Below are positions 9,166 to 21,900 of a stretch of 64,000 nucleotides of DNA, in pieces. The notes beneath the pieces are model-generated. The model saw nothing but the letters and a program-made list of their open reading frames with translations. It did no database searches and had not been told where the DNA came from. The stretch's first letter is position 1, and every line of letters starts with the position of its first letter. Made by a program: the position numbers and the translations under genes. Source of the stretch: Bryopsis sp. KO-2023 (taxonomy: Eukaryota; Chlorophyta; Ulvophyceae; Bryopsidales; Bryopsidaceae); the NCBI GenBank assembly GCA_030272585.1, contig BSYQ01000010.1:372001-436000 (forward strand). The letters are read 5' to 3'.

Positions 9166-11555
9166 TCACTGGTCTTTTACAAATCCCATTTCCCAGCCTT
9201 TGACCTCATGTTTGAACGCCGCCTCGAATGACTTAATGGCGCTCATTTGTTCAGGAATGAGCTTCGGGGGCAGGAAAAACGCCGCCTTCAACATCATTTT
9301 CTGGGTCTCCGAAAACGATGTGGGAAACAGCACCTCCGTCTCGATGATCAGGTCACCCTGGACGCCAGAAAAAACCATCAGTCGACCAATAGGGACCTCC
9401 CGCCGAGGAACACATTTCTGATTCTCGGACGGAAAACGCCCAATCCAACAAAATTCCATGGAAGGGGATTCATCTCGGAATTGTGAATACAGGTCTGCCG
9501 CTGGTTTTTCGAGTAAACAAAATAATAATAGAGTGTGCTCACCCTCGTTCCGTCTGGTTTCGGCATGCCCTCCTTAGGCACGACCTTTTTGAACCCAGGT
9601 GTGACAACGTCAGTGAAAGCCACCACCAACTTCCTGCAAGAACAACACTCCCCTTGGTATTGGTTTTTTATCTTCTTCAAGATAGAAACTTACTCAACCA
9701 CGGAGGAGGAGAAAACTTGCTGGTTTTCCTGAAAGCATGTTACCTTCCTTCCAACATTTCGACCTCCACAGACGTCCCGGCCAGAGCATGGTACAATGGA
9801 ATGGTTGCCTTGTGAACCAGGTCTGAAGCGCTTCGCGAAAATCGTGGATGCTTTTCGGATTTAAGAACGAACACAACTGGGCCAGGGATGGTGTTTGGGC
9901 TCACATGCCCCTCCCTGCAACACCCCAGTGATCAAAAAAGTAAACCCCAGCAGAAAGAAACCCATCTCCAACAAAAACAGCTCGCGATCCAACAGCGCCC
10001 CCTTCCTTCCTCTGGCTGCTCATGTGGGGAGCGTTCCGTATCACCCATACCACAGCGATATGCTTTCTGATTCTGAAGTGCTTACCCTTCGAATACGAAT
10101 ATGGTCCCGTCTGGCAGTCCAGGTTTCACGTCAATCGTGAGCTCTCTCTCCTCGCTTTCCACCACCACGCCCAAGGCATCCGTCGTTTTTCGGACGTGGG
10201 TGACCTTCTTGGTACATCCATGATATATCTCCTCCAGCGAAAGCACCACATCATACTGAAGGAACAAATGCTCCCGTCAAGCTGGGACTCTCTCAAGAAA
10301 AGAGCAAACGAATTAGACCTGTGGACTCTGCAGGAAATCGAGCAGGCTGCGCTTCGTTCGGAGATTTTATCCAGACTATCTCTTGTTGAATACCTACCGT
10401 TCGTTTCTTACCCTTCTTGGGTTTTTCGTGTGTGGTCATTTCCTGGAAATTCTCAGAAATCTCTGTGGAAGGCAAAAACCTATTGTCAATTGCAAGTAGC
10501 CTGCACTGACCAACACTTTGCTCTGCATCTTCTAGGGAAACCCAAAGAGACAGCTAAAGTTGTAGACAGAGAAATGTATACCTTCCAGCGCTTGGTAGGG
10601 ATTTCCAGTTCCGAAAAACTGAGCAAATACTCGTTGAGGGCCTTCAACGGCATCGAATGAATAGAATCCACCCTTTCTACCTGTTTGCCAAAGAATTCAC
10701 CCGCTTTGCCTTTTGTGAAGGGAAAAAAATTCAAAACGAGAAGCAAGGAAACATTGTTTTCTCCGAAACAGCATGGACCTGGTGTGTATCATTCCTTGCT
10801 TTGTATGAACAAAACAAGAAAGATATTTCTATGAACAGAGTACAGAAGGATTAGGCCCAGGCTATAACTACGACCAGATATATCCACTCGAAAATGCCAC
10901 TTGTAAGTTTTTGTTGCCGATTTTGCATTTTGTCTGGGATCATCCCTGGGCTTATTTGGGATATTCTTTTAACTGGAGTTGCAACTAACCTTCATCCCCT
11001 TCTGGAACTCCATTTTTAAGGGCCTCCTCTCCAAACAAATCATAGAATCCTTTGTTTTGAGCTGCAGGAACAGAAAATCAATGGTCACTCCTCGCAGCTT
11101 CTAACCGTTGAATTCACTTTTTGCACCAATAATCGTGTGGACCCCGTGTTGACTTACGGTCTCTCAGAACGTCGTACGCCTCGCATATCCTAGCGAACTC
11201 AACCTTCGCCGTGTCCGTTGCATCTGTGTCCGGGTGGTAAAGTAAGGCTTTTTGTCGATACCTAAACAGAAAGACGTCATTTTAGACGTCAAACGGGCTC
11301 TGGGTCCGATCAAATACTGTGTTCCACTGCTTATGAAGCATCCTCCCGTGTTTTCGTCCTTTTTTTTCTTTTTTTTAAGCAAAGTGCCTCATACGAGATG
11401 TACTTACGCTCGCTTCACTTGGACATCATCAGCGCTCCTGCGTAGTTCAGACTACCATTAGTGACTAGAATCAAAGTTGAAACCCCTTGATATCCACCCT
11501 AAACAGAATCCACCCACCTGGGTATTCCAAGGATGTCATAGTAGTCCAGACCCAT
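9166..11555 (-). CDS. Type II HSP40 co-chaperone (DNAJB1/DNAJB13-like)
   Basis: Ten exons: 11555-11518, 11437-11408, 11261-11158, 11061-10990, 10680-10582, 10462-10398, 10255-10086, 9914-9744, 9633-9543, 9357-9166; phases close to 343 residues. The J domain starts MGLDYYDILGI and contains the catalytic HPD (residues 32-34, in KALLYHPDTDA), which stimulates Hsp70 ATPase. A G/F-type linker follows (KGGFYSF...QFFGTGNPYQ). Next come two C-terminal beta-barrel substrate-binding domains: YDVVLSLEEIYHGCTKKV, LTIDVKPGLPDGT, VVPKEGMPKPDG, and finally GDLIIETEVLFPTSFSE. There is no cysteine-rich zinc domain, so it is type II. The KKGKKRTYDVVLSLEE junction parallels both DNAJB1 and the axonemal DNAJB13; sequence alone does not choose. 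The second exon is only 30 nt. Confidence 0.93.
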
Positions 11556-11929
11556 TGTCTTTCCTCGCAGTTTGAAGCGGAACGCTGCCCCTCGATGCCC
11601 AGGGAATGCCAGAATGGCCGTTTCTGTATGTAGTGAATGTACGACTTTGGTGCGATCACCATCGATTCGTTTCGTTTCCTTTAATGATACCACTTCTGTT
11701 GTCGGCGTCGCCAGCGACGACTGTCAACGGTTGGAAACCGCCCATCAACCTACGCGTGCCCAGCAGCCCCGATATGTCAAGTGCTGGGCATTGACCCCAG
11801 TTCATTCCTCACAACTCTGTATAGCATTGTATAGACTTTGTTCAAATAGAACCGACTGCATTCCAACAGCGATTCTTCAGTTTGAAAAAGAGGAGGACCG
11901 ACCGGAGAGGGTGCAACATAAGCGATACA
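11556..11929. promoter_or_regulatory. Divergent intergenic region between HSP40 and coiled-coil genes
   Basis: The two start codons point away from each other and are 374 bp apart, so this short interval must hold both promoters. No TATA box is evident at a fixed distance from either start. A bidirectional promoter is an inference from spacing. Confidence 0.45.
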
Positions 11930-14209
11930 ATGAGCGACGGAAATACCCCAGCTGATCTGTATGATCACGCGCAAGCTAATCTTGAGGCTCTCCAAGAGCA
12001 GCTGAAGGCTCTTGTGATATTGGATGGCACGTCGCTCGACTGGCCAGGGGTAAAACGCGCCTGCGAAGCCGTGAAAAACACTGTCGACGTTTTGTGGAAA
12101 AATCTGGAGGAGTCTCGCGTTTGCCAGGTATGCTTCGAGATTTGACGGCAAGAGCTTGCACTTACTTCTATCTATAACCAACGAAAAGAACGGATTCGTT
12201 TGGCTACTAGCGCAGGATGCCTTGGAAGAAGATGTGCATTGCTTGGAAAAGAGCCAAAAAGGAGCAAAAGAACGTATCGGAGAGCTTGAGGACGAAAACC
12301 GTCAGCATGAGAAAACTGCTGCTAAATTGAGGAACGACGTCAACAGCGCCAGGCAAAGGGCTGCAACTGCCTTGGAGAATGAAAATTCATTGAGAGAGCA
12401 GGTCCGCACAGTAAACCACGAGTGGTGAACAATCTGCGCCGCCCAAAGTTCTAAACGAACAGCGCGACGCCACCATCGCGATTCTGGACATGTGTTGCGG
12501 TAGCCCATTGGCGCCTTGAAGGTTTGTTTGCTTAAATTGTAACAAATGCACGTTTCGCAATGTGAAGGTAGAAGAGGCAAGGAGAGCCCACGAGGAGGTC
12601 ATCACAGCTTTTCAAAAAGCAGAGTCAGATATGGAGTTCATGGATGCCGAAATAACAGGTCTTAAAGAAAAAGTTGGCAGTCAAGATATCGAGATAGCGT
12701 CGTTGAGGGAAAAAGCTGCACATGCTGAGATATTGTCCAGCGAACTGGATGAAAAGTCTTGCAGCTTGGAGGATGTCACCAGAGAGGTCACCATAACGAA
12801 GTCCAAAATCACCACCCTAGAGGCTGAGCTCGATGCCGCCTTGATACAACGGGACACGCTGCAGAAAGACCTGCGGGCAAGCAAACGGGATTGCGAAGCG
12901 CTGACGAAAGACGTCACGGAAACGCGTGAAGGGATTTGCAGGTTGAAAGAACTTCACGGGGTTGTGAAAAAACTAGGAGATGAAAGAGCCAAGGAGGATG
13001 TGGCCAAGTTCAGATTGGAACGAGAGGAGCTGCAAGATCGCATAAAAGGGGCTCTCAGAGAAATCGAATCCTTAAGGTGACAAGGAATGGGAGTGGTTTT
13101 CTTTTGTTGCATGCTCCAAGAATGAAAAATAAATCAATGGTATACACAGAGCTGAACACTGGAGATTGGTGTAAAAGGGCTGAGAAGCAATCCTTCATCG
13201 ACAAGGACAAGGTCAGAGAGTCGGAAGCCCGTGCCCTCGCGCAGACAATATCGTTCATGGAGAAACAGGTGATGGGCGGGGGAGCAAGATGCTGTGTCTT
13301 GATTCTCATCGGAACGTCGCTGAGGTTTTACTGTTGCTCAGATTAGGGACCTTCAAAGCCAACAGACGACAATGGAGTACCAAAAAACAGCTGACCAAAA
13401 GCACAGGGAATCCCGAGAAGCAGAAATCCACGACTTGCGGACGGAAAAGGAGGCTCTTGTCGGCGAGGTGGAAAGATTGAAATCGAAGCTGACATCTGTT
13501 GGCTCGTCGTTCAAGGATGCTCTCTCGAAGGAGACCGCAGTGCTTCGATCTCAAATAGAAGATGGTTCGAAAGAGGCTGCGGTCCAGAAGGCGATCGCCG
13601 AAGGCTGGATGAGAGAGGCAAAGAGCCTTGACACACAGCTCAAAGGCTGCAAACAAGCGAACAAGCATCTTGAGCAGCAGGTAAACTCCTGTCTCTTGCA
13701 CTCCGCCGAGTCGTCAAATACTTGAACTGGATTCGGGACCGATACCACATATTTCGTAACATAGAAAGAAAAGGGGTTTGTCCTTGAATGTCCAGGTATC
13801 AAACTTCCAGGATGACATTCGCCAACATGGCTTCCGTGAAATTCAAAACAGAGCATCGAAAGACCAGAGAGTTCAAGATTTGAACGCTGCTCTGGAAAGG
13901 CGTGAGGCGGAGCTTAGGAAGGTCAAAGAGGAGGCAGATTTCCATCAAAGACACCTTCAGCGAATGGTTGACCGCCTCAAAAAGGAGAACTACACGATTT
14001 ATGACGATATGGAAAGACTGTGCAAAATAAAGTTGCCCCCACTGATGATGGCATCCAAGCTCCAGCCGGAAATAGATCAAAGCTCGCAGAGAACGTTGCG
14101 CCGTTTCAGAACAGCGATGTCCTGGAACGGAGAAGCACCCCCATCAATCGAACGTTTGGCACCGCTCTCAAGGCATGACCACGCCGCTCCAGAGAGAGGG
14201 TCGCCTTGA
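11930..14209 (+). CDS. Long coiled-coil protein, function unknown
   Basis: Exons 11930-12127, 12216-12401 (or to 12410), 12568-13076, 13178-13268, 13342-13680 and 13796-14209 give about 578 residues in consistent phase. From residue 60 to about 490 almost the whole chain is heptad-rich Glu/Lys/Leu helix (for example KITTLEAELDAALIQRDTLQ and VQDLNAALERREAELRKVK), predicting a rod. The C-terminal 70 residues are basic and Pro/Ser-rich. A stretch at about 12450-12525 also reads as heptads, so a small exon may be missing between exons 2 and 3. Start chosen as the first ATG of the open frame. It resembles many centrosomal or ciliary coiled-coil proteins in general form, and the divergent neighbour is HSP40-like, but I cannot assign a family. 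Confidence 0.75.
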
Positions 14210-15353
14210 TTGCCTCAAGGCGAGGACTGCCTGGAAGTCCCATTTTCGTTCTCTTTTTACGTCAGAAACAGCAATAGTTTTGCAGTGACTTCCCGAGTCG
14301 ATATTGAAAGCGACAAACGCAAGCCTTTCATGTTCGGCTCAGTCCATGTTTGCGTTCTTCAAACTTTTTTAGAGTTGTCCTCGATAGCTTACCGGTTATT
14401 GTTCAATAGGTTGTATGATAAAACCCAAGATAGGGTGGGCAGGTATGATATTACATCTCAATATTCGTCCATTGATCTCCTCGGTTCCCAACAGGTATGA
14501 TATCGACTTTCCAGTGTTGCAAGGTAGATGTAATCATAGAAGGGTGCCACTCAAGCTCAACTCTACTTCCCCCTTTCCCTTTCCTTTCCGTTCTTCCTTC
14601 TTGAACATTCGACGCCCCTTCGAGATTGCTTTTGTTGAGAGCGCTACTCACAGGCTCCGACACTGGACGACAGGCAGTGTCGAGACGAGATGCCGTGAGC
14701 AAGACATCTCAGTAACCCACTACTCAGCTGAAACCACGATAAAAAGGGACCCCCTCATCCGCTACACTTCCCCGCAGCATCGACATGCCCTTGAACTCAA
14801 AAAATGGATTGACTTTACACAAACAGCATCTCCGTGACACTCCTGTCGTAAAATCTTACTCTACCGTCACTGTGGTCACTGCATCCAGAATGTCAACTTC
14901 CCACTTTATCTCCCCGCCTGTTCCTTGCACTTTTCCCCCATTCGCGTCTGAGGGAGGTACAATACCCCTCTTGCACATACATGATTTCATGGCATTCTGT
15001 GGAGGCGGTGCAGTTGGCAGGGATCGTCTAATTTTTGCGCAAGGCTCCATATACCCCATCAACCCCCCACAACCGTTCATTTATTTCGATCGCGTCAACT
15101 CCAAGCCGTTAATTTCTACCTGCCGAGGTCGCATGCGTTATTGACGTCTCGAAAAACGCGGTTCGCTTGGTTCCTGACAAGGGCTGTCTGTTGGCGGTTG
15201 CTACGGTGTTGGAGGAAGTCCAGGGGTGTGTGGGAAGCGCATTGTGGTAGGAAAAGTAGAACGGATTGATTGGGCCGAGCAGAGACCACTGCCGTCAAGG
15301 AGAGAGGGAGAGAGAGTCGAAACAAGACCAAAAACTCGTGGAGGCTGGACACT
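14210..15353. other. Intergenic between coiled-coil and Yippee genes
   Basis: Mostly without supportable genes. A 74-codon ATG-to-stop frame lies on the minus strand at 14856-15080. It is Cys/Gly/Pro-rich at the start and acidic at the end. I do not recognise it and give it low weight. About 15290-15350 is a purine-rich GAGAGAGG tract just upstream of the Yippee start. Confidence 0.4.
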
Positions 15354-16867
15354 ATGGGACGACAATTTCTCGAGGTGTGAGAAAACAAAATCGAGCTGTG
15401 GGCCTCTGGTGTTGTTAATTGGCGCTGGTGCGTCGAGCAGTGTGGATCCTACTTCTGGTTGAATCTATCCAGTTCAGGGTAAACAGAAAGCTGCGTGTGC
15501 CGTGTTCCTGACTTGTGTTTTTCTTCTGTGCGCGTTCTTTCAGTATGTCGGTCAGGAGACATCTTCCAAGTTCGTTTGCGCGCTCTGTTGGTGAGTTTAA
15601 ATATCTCAAGTGACGGATATCGCTCCCGCGCTGGAGCTTCCTCTCGCGAGTGCGTAAATAGATTCTTTTTTCTTTCATATCTTTGGACGCGAGGGAACTA
15701 GGACCAGTGCAATATTTGTGCACGCGCGAAGAACAGAGGGAGTGTTTTATAATGGTTAGTAACACAATGTCGGCAGCAGGTTTCGAATCGTAAACCGAAA
15801 GCTTTGGGAGAGCTATCTGTCTGATATGCATGCACACATGCATGTGGGCAGTTTCCTCACCAGATTTCAGCTTTTGTTGAGCATCTTTGTCAATAAGTAT
15901 TCTGGGCCGACATCATGATTCAGTTTCATTCTATTGGGTTTGCCCATGTGTGCTCTAGAAACCTCAAAACATCTATAAATACTATTTTCAGAAAAGTTGT
16001 GACTTTGATTTTCATAATTGTGGAGTGTGAGTGACAGACTGTGTTCGACTGTACAGCACCGATGTTGCATGTTGCACTGCCTTGATATGGGAAGGGTTTA
16101 TGGCAGCCCAGCAACCAGCTTACCTGTTCAGAGAGACAGTGAATGTGGAACCTTACGCAGGATGTCGAGAAGAGCTGTAAGTGGGAACCCTTGTTTTAAG
16201 TTGGTCAAATTGATGGATGAAAAAAGAAAAAATGAACGAAAAATGAAAAAATCCACTCGATTATCCTGTGTGATTCTATTTTCTATTTTGTCGGATCTTG
16301 ATATGAATAGGCTGGTTCCGTGGAATCATCAATTTCAATTATCAGCACTACCATTGTTTATTTCCTTGTACGTATATTGCTGCACCAGGCCTTTGCAACA
16401 AGTGACTAATAAATGATGTCAACAAACACAGGGTGGCATCTTCAGTTTTGTTTTCAAACGCATGGCCTATCCACAATGCAAATGAAGGATATAACCCATT
16501 CCCTTTGATTATATAATATGCGTTCTGTTTTGCCAAAATACTGTGCAGAGTGCCACAAAAAACGAACTATTAGCTCATCTTACGACAAACCATTGTTGTC
16601 TTTTCACGGTTCTGCATTTTTGGGTGGAACAGGCTGTCGACGGGGATGTATACTCTGGAGGACGTCCAGTGCAGAAAGTGTTGTACTCATTTGGGGTGGA
16701 AGTATTTGAGAGCTAGCCGCAGCGAACAGAAGTACAAAGAGGGCAGTACGCTCCTCCAGCAGGAATTGTTGAAAAGAATCAACTGTCCAACGAAAGTGGT
16801 GTCGAATCGCCAACAGATTCAGCGCAGAGCTCCAGTCTCTAGAATAAGAACAAGCGACAACAGCTGA
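15354..16867 (+). CDS. Yippee-domain zinc-binding protein (YPEL-like)
   Basis: Four exons: 15354-15374, 15544-15590, 16057-16176, 16633-16867; phases close to 140 residues. The start MGRQFLE matches the MGRLFL opening of Yippee proteins. The first zinc knuckle is FVCALC, followed at the family's exact spacing by TDVACCTALIWEGF and AYLFRETVNVEP. The second is VQCRKC followed by CTHLGWKYLRA and QKYKEG, the hallmark of the fold. The two CxxC pairs should bind one Zn(II). The C-terminal 25 residues are basic and extend beyond the family core. The expected His/Asp of THLA is TDVA here, so the fold is kept with a changed surface. The first exon encodes seven residues only. Confidence 0.88.
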
Positions 16868-18957
16868 GTGTGAGGTGTTGCGGCAGGACCACCAAGTCAA
16901 GGAATGTGTGAAGTGTGGGAAAAAGTGTGAAAAAAGTGAGAAAAAAGTGAGATAGATGTGAAAGGAGTTGATAGGGCATCCTGTGTGGAAACAAAAAGTT
17001 TCGCAAAACTTGCGGGGATGGGGAGTTGATTGATTGATGATGTGTGTTGCTGCTGTGGTTTTTTTTTAATACGATTTTTGAAAAGAGGGAAAAAAAAGAA
17101 AGAAAGACAGATGATGGAGGTGGGGATTGGGAAAAGGAGGTGGGAGAACTCATAAAAAGAAAACAGAAAAAAAGAGAAAAAAAAATATATATCGGGGAAG
17201 GAGGGAATTTAGTTGTGAGAAAACATGATTTCAAACTTTTTTTGTGTAGAGGCTAGAGTACAAGGACCAGGGGAGATTAAGTATAGAGGGAGATTTTTTT
17301 ACGAAAAACCTCACCCTTGAGCTCAACATAATCTACTGGAAAAAAAAAGGTAAAAAACCAAAAAAAAAGGAAAACATACGGAGGTTTCTTTCACATGGGG
17401 GTTGCATTTTTGGGGGCAATGGGGAAATAGACGGGAAAAAAAAGTGTGTGTATAGTAGGAAGTGGGGTGGGGAAAAACTGAAGTAAATACAAATACATAT
17501 TTCAACGCTTATTTTCTGAAAATATACAAGAGTGCAAAAAAAAACAAAAACGTTGTGGAAAAAAAAAAATCAAAAACATAAAGGGGGAGTGGGGTGGGGG
17601 GGTTATCTATCGAAAAATCACTTTGTTGAGAATGATTTTGTTTTATTTCTTTTTCACATAGACATCATCTTTTCCCTGTATCTTTTTCTTGATCCCCTCT
17701 TTTTATTTTGCTGTGTATAACTTTTTAAATGGGAAAGTGAAAATGAGGAGAAAAGTTTTTTTTTCAGATTATGGAGAAAGCTGAAAGAAGAAGGTAAGGG
17801 AATTGTTTTGTTCGCATTCAATATTCGATAGATAAAAACTCTGAAAATGGGATAAAAAAAAACTCAAAAAAACAGGGATTTAAAAAAATATAACAAAATG
17901 GGATTGACAAAAAAAAACAAAAAATGGGATTCAAAGAAATCAAAAAAATGGGATTTAAAAAAATCAAAAAAAGTGGGATTAAAAAAAATGAAAAGGGGTG
18001 GGTGGGGATGGGTTGTTGGAGATGGAGGTGGGAAGTGATGCATTGGGTTTCATTTCCATTTATTTTTTTTGGTGCTCCTGTGAGAAAAAAAAAGAAAAGA
18101 GGGAGGAAAAGTGAAAAAGAATCCCTTATGATATTAAAAAAAAAAGGAAAAAAAAAATAAGCGTGGTTTTGGACTGGGGGAAAACGTGTCAAAAGGAGGG
18201 ATGACTTTATTTCTGTTTTTGCAAGGTGGGATTTGACAAAGCACAAGAAAAAAGGAAAAAAGATAATCGGATGTAAAAGAGGTGAGGTTGAAAAAAAAAA
18301 GGGAAGGACAATGAAATGTGATATGGATATCACCCGCTAGACCACAAAGGTTTTCCTTTAGTTGCGAAAATTTGGGTGGCAAATTCAAAGCAGGGTAAAA
18401 AAGAAACAAACAAAAAAAAGATACGAGTGCAGCGCGTCTTCTTTAACTTCTTTAAGGTTCAATATTTGCAGAGAATGTATGTCTTCTTTTAAAGAAATGG
18501 TTGCATGCGTTGGTCCGATTCTCCATCTTTTCATTTTCATCCGTCCCTTTTCGTGCAAGGATCCCTTGCCACTCCACAAATCACTGTGCATTTTTTTTTT
18601 CTTGTTGGGGGGAAATCAAACAGGAGAAGAATCAGAGTGTATTTTTTTCTTGCTTTTTTGGCGAGACATCCAAACAGGCGAAGAGTTTGAACATTTGAAC
18701 AATTCAATGTGATGTATTGCTCATACATATGCGGGGTTGAGTTTTCAATCCCTGAATTGAAACAAAATGAAATGGACCGCAATGGTAGATGACTGCTTTG
18801 CACTTCACTTCCAGTCTTGATTTTCATGTAGGACTTATTTGCATTGCATTTCAACAGTGGGTTTACAGGAGGCGTCATTCACCCTTCTATCCATAATATC
18901 AAAACAGACCCCCCCCCAAAAAAACAACAACAACAACAACAACAAAACATTCCCTCC
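16868..18957. other. A/G-rich low-complexity interval between two 3' ends
   Basis: A 2-kb stretch between the Yippee stop and the VPS8 stop. The plus strand of 16900-18420 is strikingly purine-rich, with many A6-A10 runs and G-rich clusters. A degenerate GGGATT-plus-poly-A unit repeats at about 17870-17990. Open frames are Phe/Ser-rich or Lys-rich artefacts of this composition. Presumably 3' UTRs and spacer. Confidence 0.55.
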
Positions 18958-21900
18958 TCAAACCGCCACCCCTCTACTTCTCAAAGGCACCCTCACTCTT
19001 TCCCCACCAGGAGTCAAAATCAGTTCCCCTCTTTCATCCGCCGCCACATGCAAATTCCTCAACCCTGCATTCTCGCCCACAGCACCCCCCCCTTCCTCCT
19101 CCTCCTCCTCTTCCTCCTCGCTCAGTTCCTCCTCATAGCCGGGACGCCCTTCTCCTATTCGGCACGATTTGAGTTTGCTGGTGTAGCAAGCGAAAAGCGT
19201 CCGGAAGGCATCAGCATTGATCATGTGTTGAACCGATTTGAGGATGTTTCTTTCGTAGTTGTAGGCGCTCATCAAGCCAAGCAGGGTTCCTCGAAAGTCC
19301 CCAAACCGTTCGTGGGCATGGTGATGGACGATCAATTCCACGATATCACGGAGAGGGATGTAATCTGCGTTGTATAGAAAGAAAGAAAGCAAAAGAAACA
19401 CACACACACTTGCAGATGGACCCTTTATTGTGAGGCAAGCCAGCACAAGAGCAAAACAAAAAACAAAAAAAACGAAACGAATGTTGGGATTTGTGAAATG
19501 TGTTTTTCCAAGATGATTCCAAGATGTTTTTTTCGTTGTTTTCCTCAAGGTCGATTTGAGTTATGTTCCAGCTACGGTGCGGAAAAAAGTCCGTTCAAGA
19601 AAATCATATCAACTTTTGGGTGCCTTGCTTCTTTTCCTTTTTTTTTTAAAGGGGGTGTATATCCTTTCCATTGCTCACCGGCCATTGAGGAAATGATTTC
19701 CTCCATGAAAGCTGTGTACAGGTCTTGCAACAAAGCGACTTTTGGGCTGTGCGAAATGAAGGATGCTGAATTGCCGGCGCTCCTCAATTCATGGTGAGTG
19801 ATGGTGTGCAGAGATCGCTGAGACATGGGGGTGTCCGGAGGGGTAGGCGGAAAAATGGTTTTTCCAACGACGCTGGAATCGGCCGTATTGGTTGAAGGTG
19901 TTTCCTGGGGTATTTGCCGCAATCGGTCGACGTAAACCTAAACCAACCAAAAAATCGAACTTTAAAAAAACAATGGAAAAGAAAAAAGGAGGAAAATAAA
20001 GGGGGGGGGGGGGTTGGAGAGAATATGTCATCTTCATGTAAACCACCATAATCCATTGGGAAAGGCTTCACTGACTAATTGATTTTTTTTTTCCACAGAA
20101 ATGTCGAGGAATGCTGGGTCGCTGTGCCCTTGCAGCAGCAAACACTCAGCATACAGCTTTTCGTTCGTTTCGAAAGAAAAAAGATAAATAATAAGTAAAA
20201 AAAAAGTCAACATTCAAGGATGAAATGCCTGGCATTCTTGCACAAACCTTCAACAGTTTGAACCACAGCTCCAGCATGTGATCGTGGTGCTCTGATTTGA
20301 CCTTCTTTTGACGCTTTTCTTTCTCCGACCTCCCCCCTCTACCACCCCACCCATCCCGACCGATGCCCAGCTGAATGGAATTCCTTTGACACAAGGCCAC
20401 CGCAGAATGCAAAGCTCTCCTTGCGTTTTTCACCACCTCCGGAACTTCCCTCAGCGGATGGGACTGCCTTCGAGTCAACCGGGTTGATTTTCCTTGCATC
20501 AGAAAGCTGAGGGAGTGCGCCCTCATGATGTGGTTGTTGGCAAAGTCCAGGGATAAGCCTTCGGAGAGCACTGCTTCCTCCAATTGCACATTTCCACTGG
20601 GGGGAAACAACCAGTCAGTCAAAAAACCAAGGATGAAACCATCCATGTGCTAGAGAACGCATTAGAAGCGGGGCAACGAGCCGATGTCTGCCCATGTGGT
20701 TTTGTGGGGAGTGTTTTCGTTCTGTATGTTTGGTTTTCCTCCCCCACCTCTGGACTTCTTTCAAGTACATATCCAGGGCACCTTCGATATCCCCCTCTCT
20801 TTCAAGCAAATGCGCCGAGCCTTCCCTCAGCCCATACTCTTGACACCAAACCTACAGCCAAAAAGAAATGGCATATTACACTTTCCATCCATCATGGCGT
20901 GAAATCCAAAATGCACAACCCCTCCCCCTCTGACTGACCTGGTGAACCAAGGGTAACTCATGGCTTTCTTAAAGTGTTGTAACGAGGAGAGAGAAATTTA
21001 AAACAGGACCAAAACGAGAAACTTCAATGGAAAATCAAAGGAGCCTCTGACCTTGCATTGCTCAACATCCACCAGATGGTCGCGTATTTTGAGGAACGGC
21101 AAAACGGCCTCCGGGTCGAACTCGCAAAGGAGTCCCACATACATGGTGCAATGCTCCCGAGTCAACAGCTTGCTCAAATCCACATTCTTCATTTCCTTGT
21201 CCAAAACCTCGCCCGGTAAGTTCTATAAAAAAACCGAAGATATAAACCAACGTTGATTCTGAAATACTCAGGAAGTCCGGAAGCTGCTTGCAAGTTATTT
21301 TTTCGATGTTTTCGTTTTTACGTGTCTTGGTGAGTTTTTTGGAAAAGCAGCTTTGGATCATCAAGGAAAGAGGAGCACACAGAAAAAGGTTAATCATGCA
21401 TGCAAATTCGCATTTGATGAAAAACATGCATGCAAATTGATACATACATGCACATCAAATGAATGCATGCATGCACATCGAATCATCACATGCATGCACA
21501 AAGTAGATGCATGCAGGGCGATGTCCTCTCTACACCAATCAGGTTCAGGAAATAGGAACCCTCCTTGATCAATGCTCAAAACGAAACAAAACTAATAACA
21601 ACTTCCAAGCATCCACCACACCTGAGCAAACGCTGCCTCCATGGCACTCTTCAGATACTTGAACAGCAAAGGCCTGGTGCCTTGCAGACCTTGAATCACA
21701 GCGGCCTGATCATGAGGAAAATGCCTGAGCACCATGTGGGCCGCCGCTTCTGGATCTACTCCAGCCAAATCCTCCATGCACTTGAGAATCGCCTGCCTCA
21801 ATGCGATCATTGAGTCAGACCCCTCGAAGCCATCCTCCAAAGCTTTGGAAATGTACTTGAACGCTCCGTGCGGCTCAGATTCGTCTCGAAGGAAAGCCCG

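Noticed and set aside
17818..18333. 171-codon Phe/Pro/Ser-rich membrane-like frame (minus)
   Set aside because: Product of the poly-purine plus strand; no start context, family or splice support.
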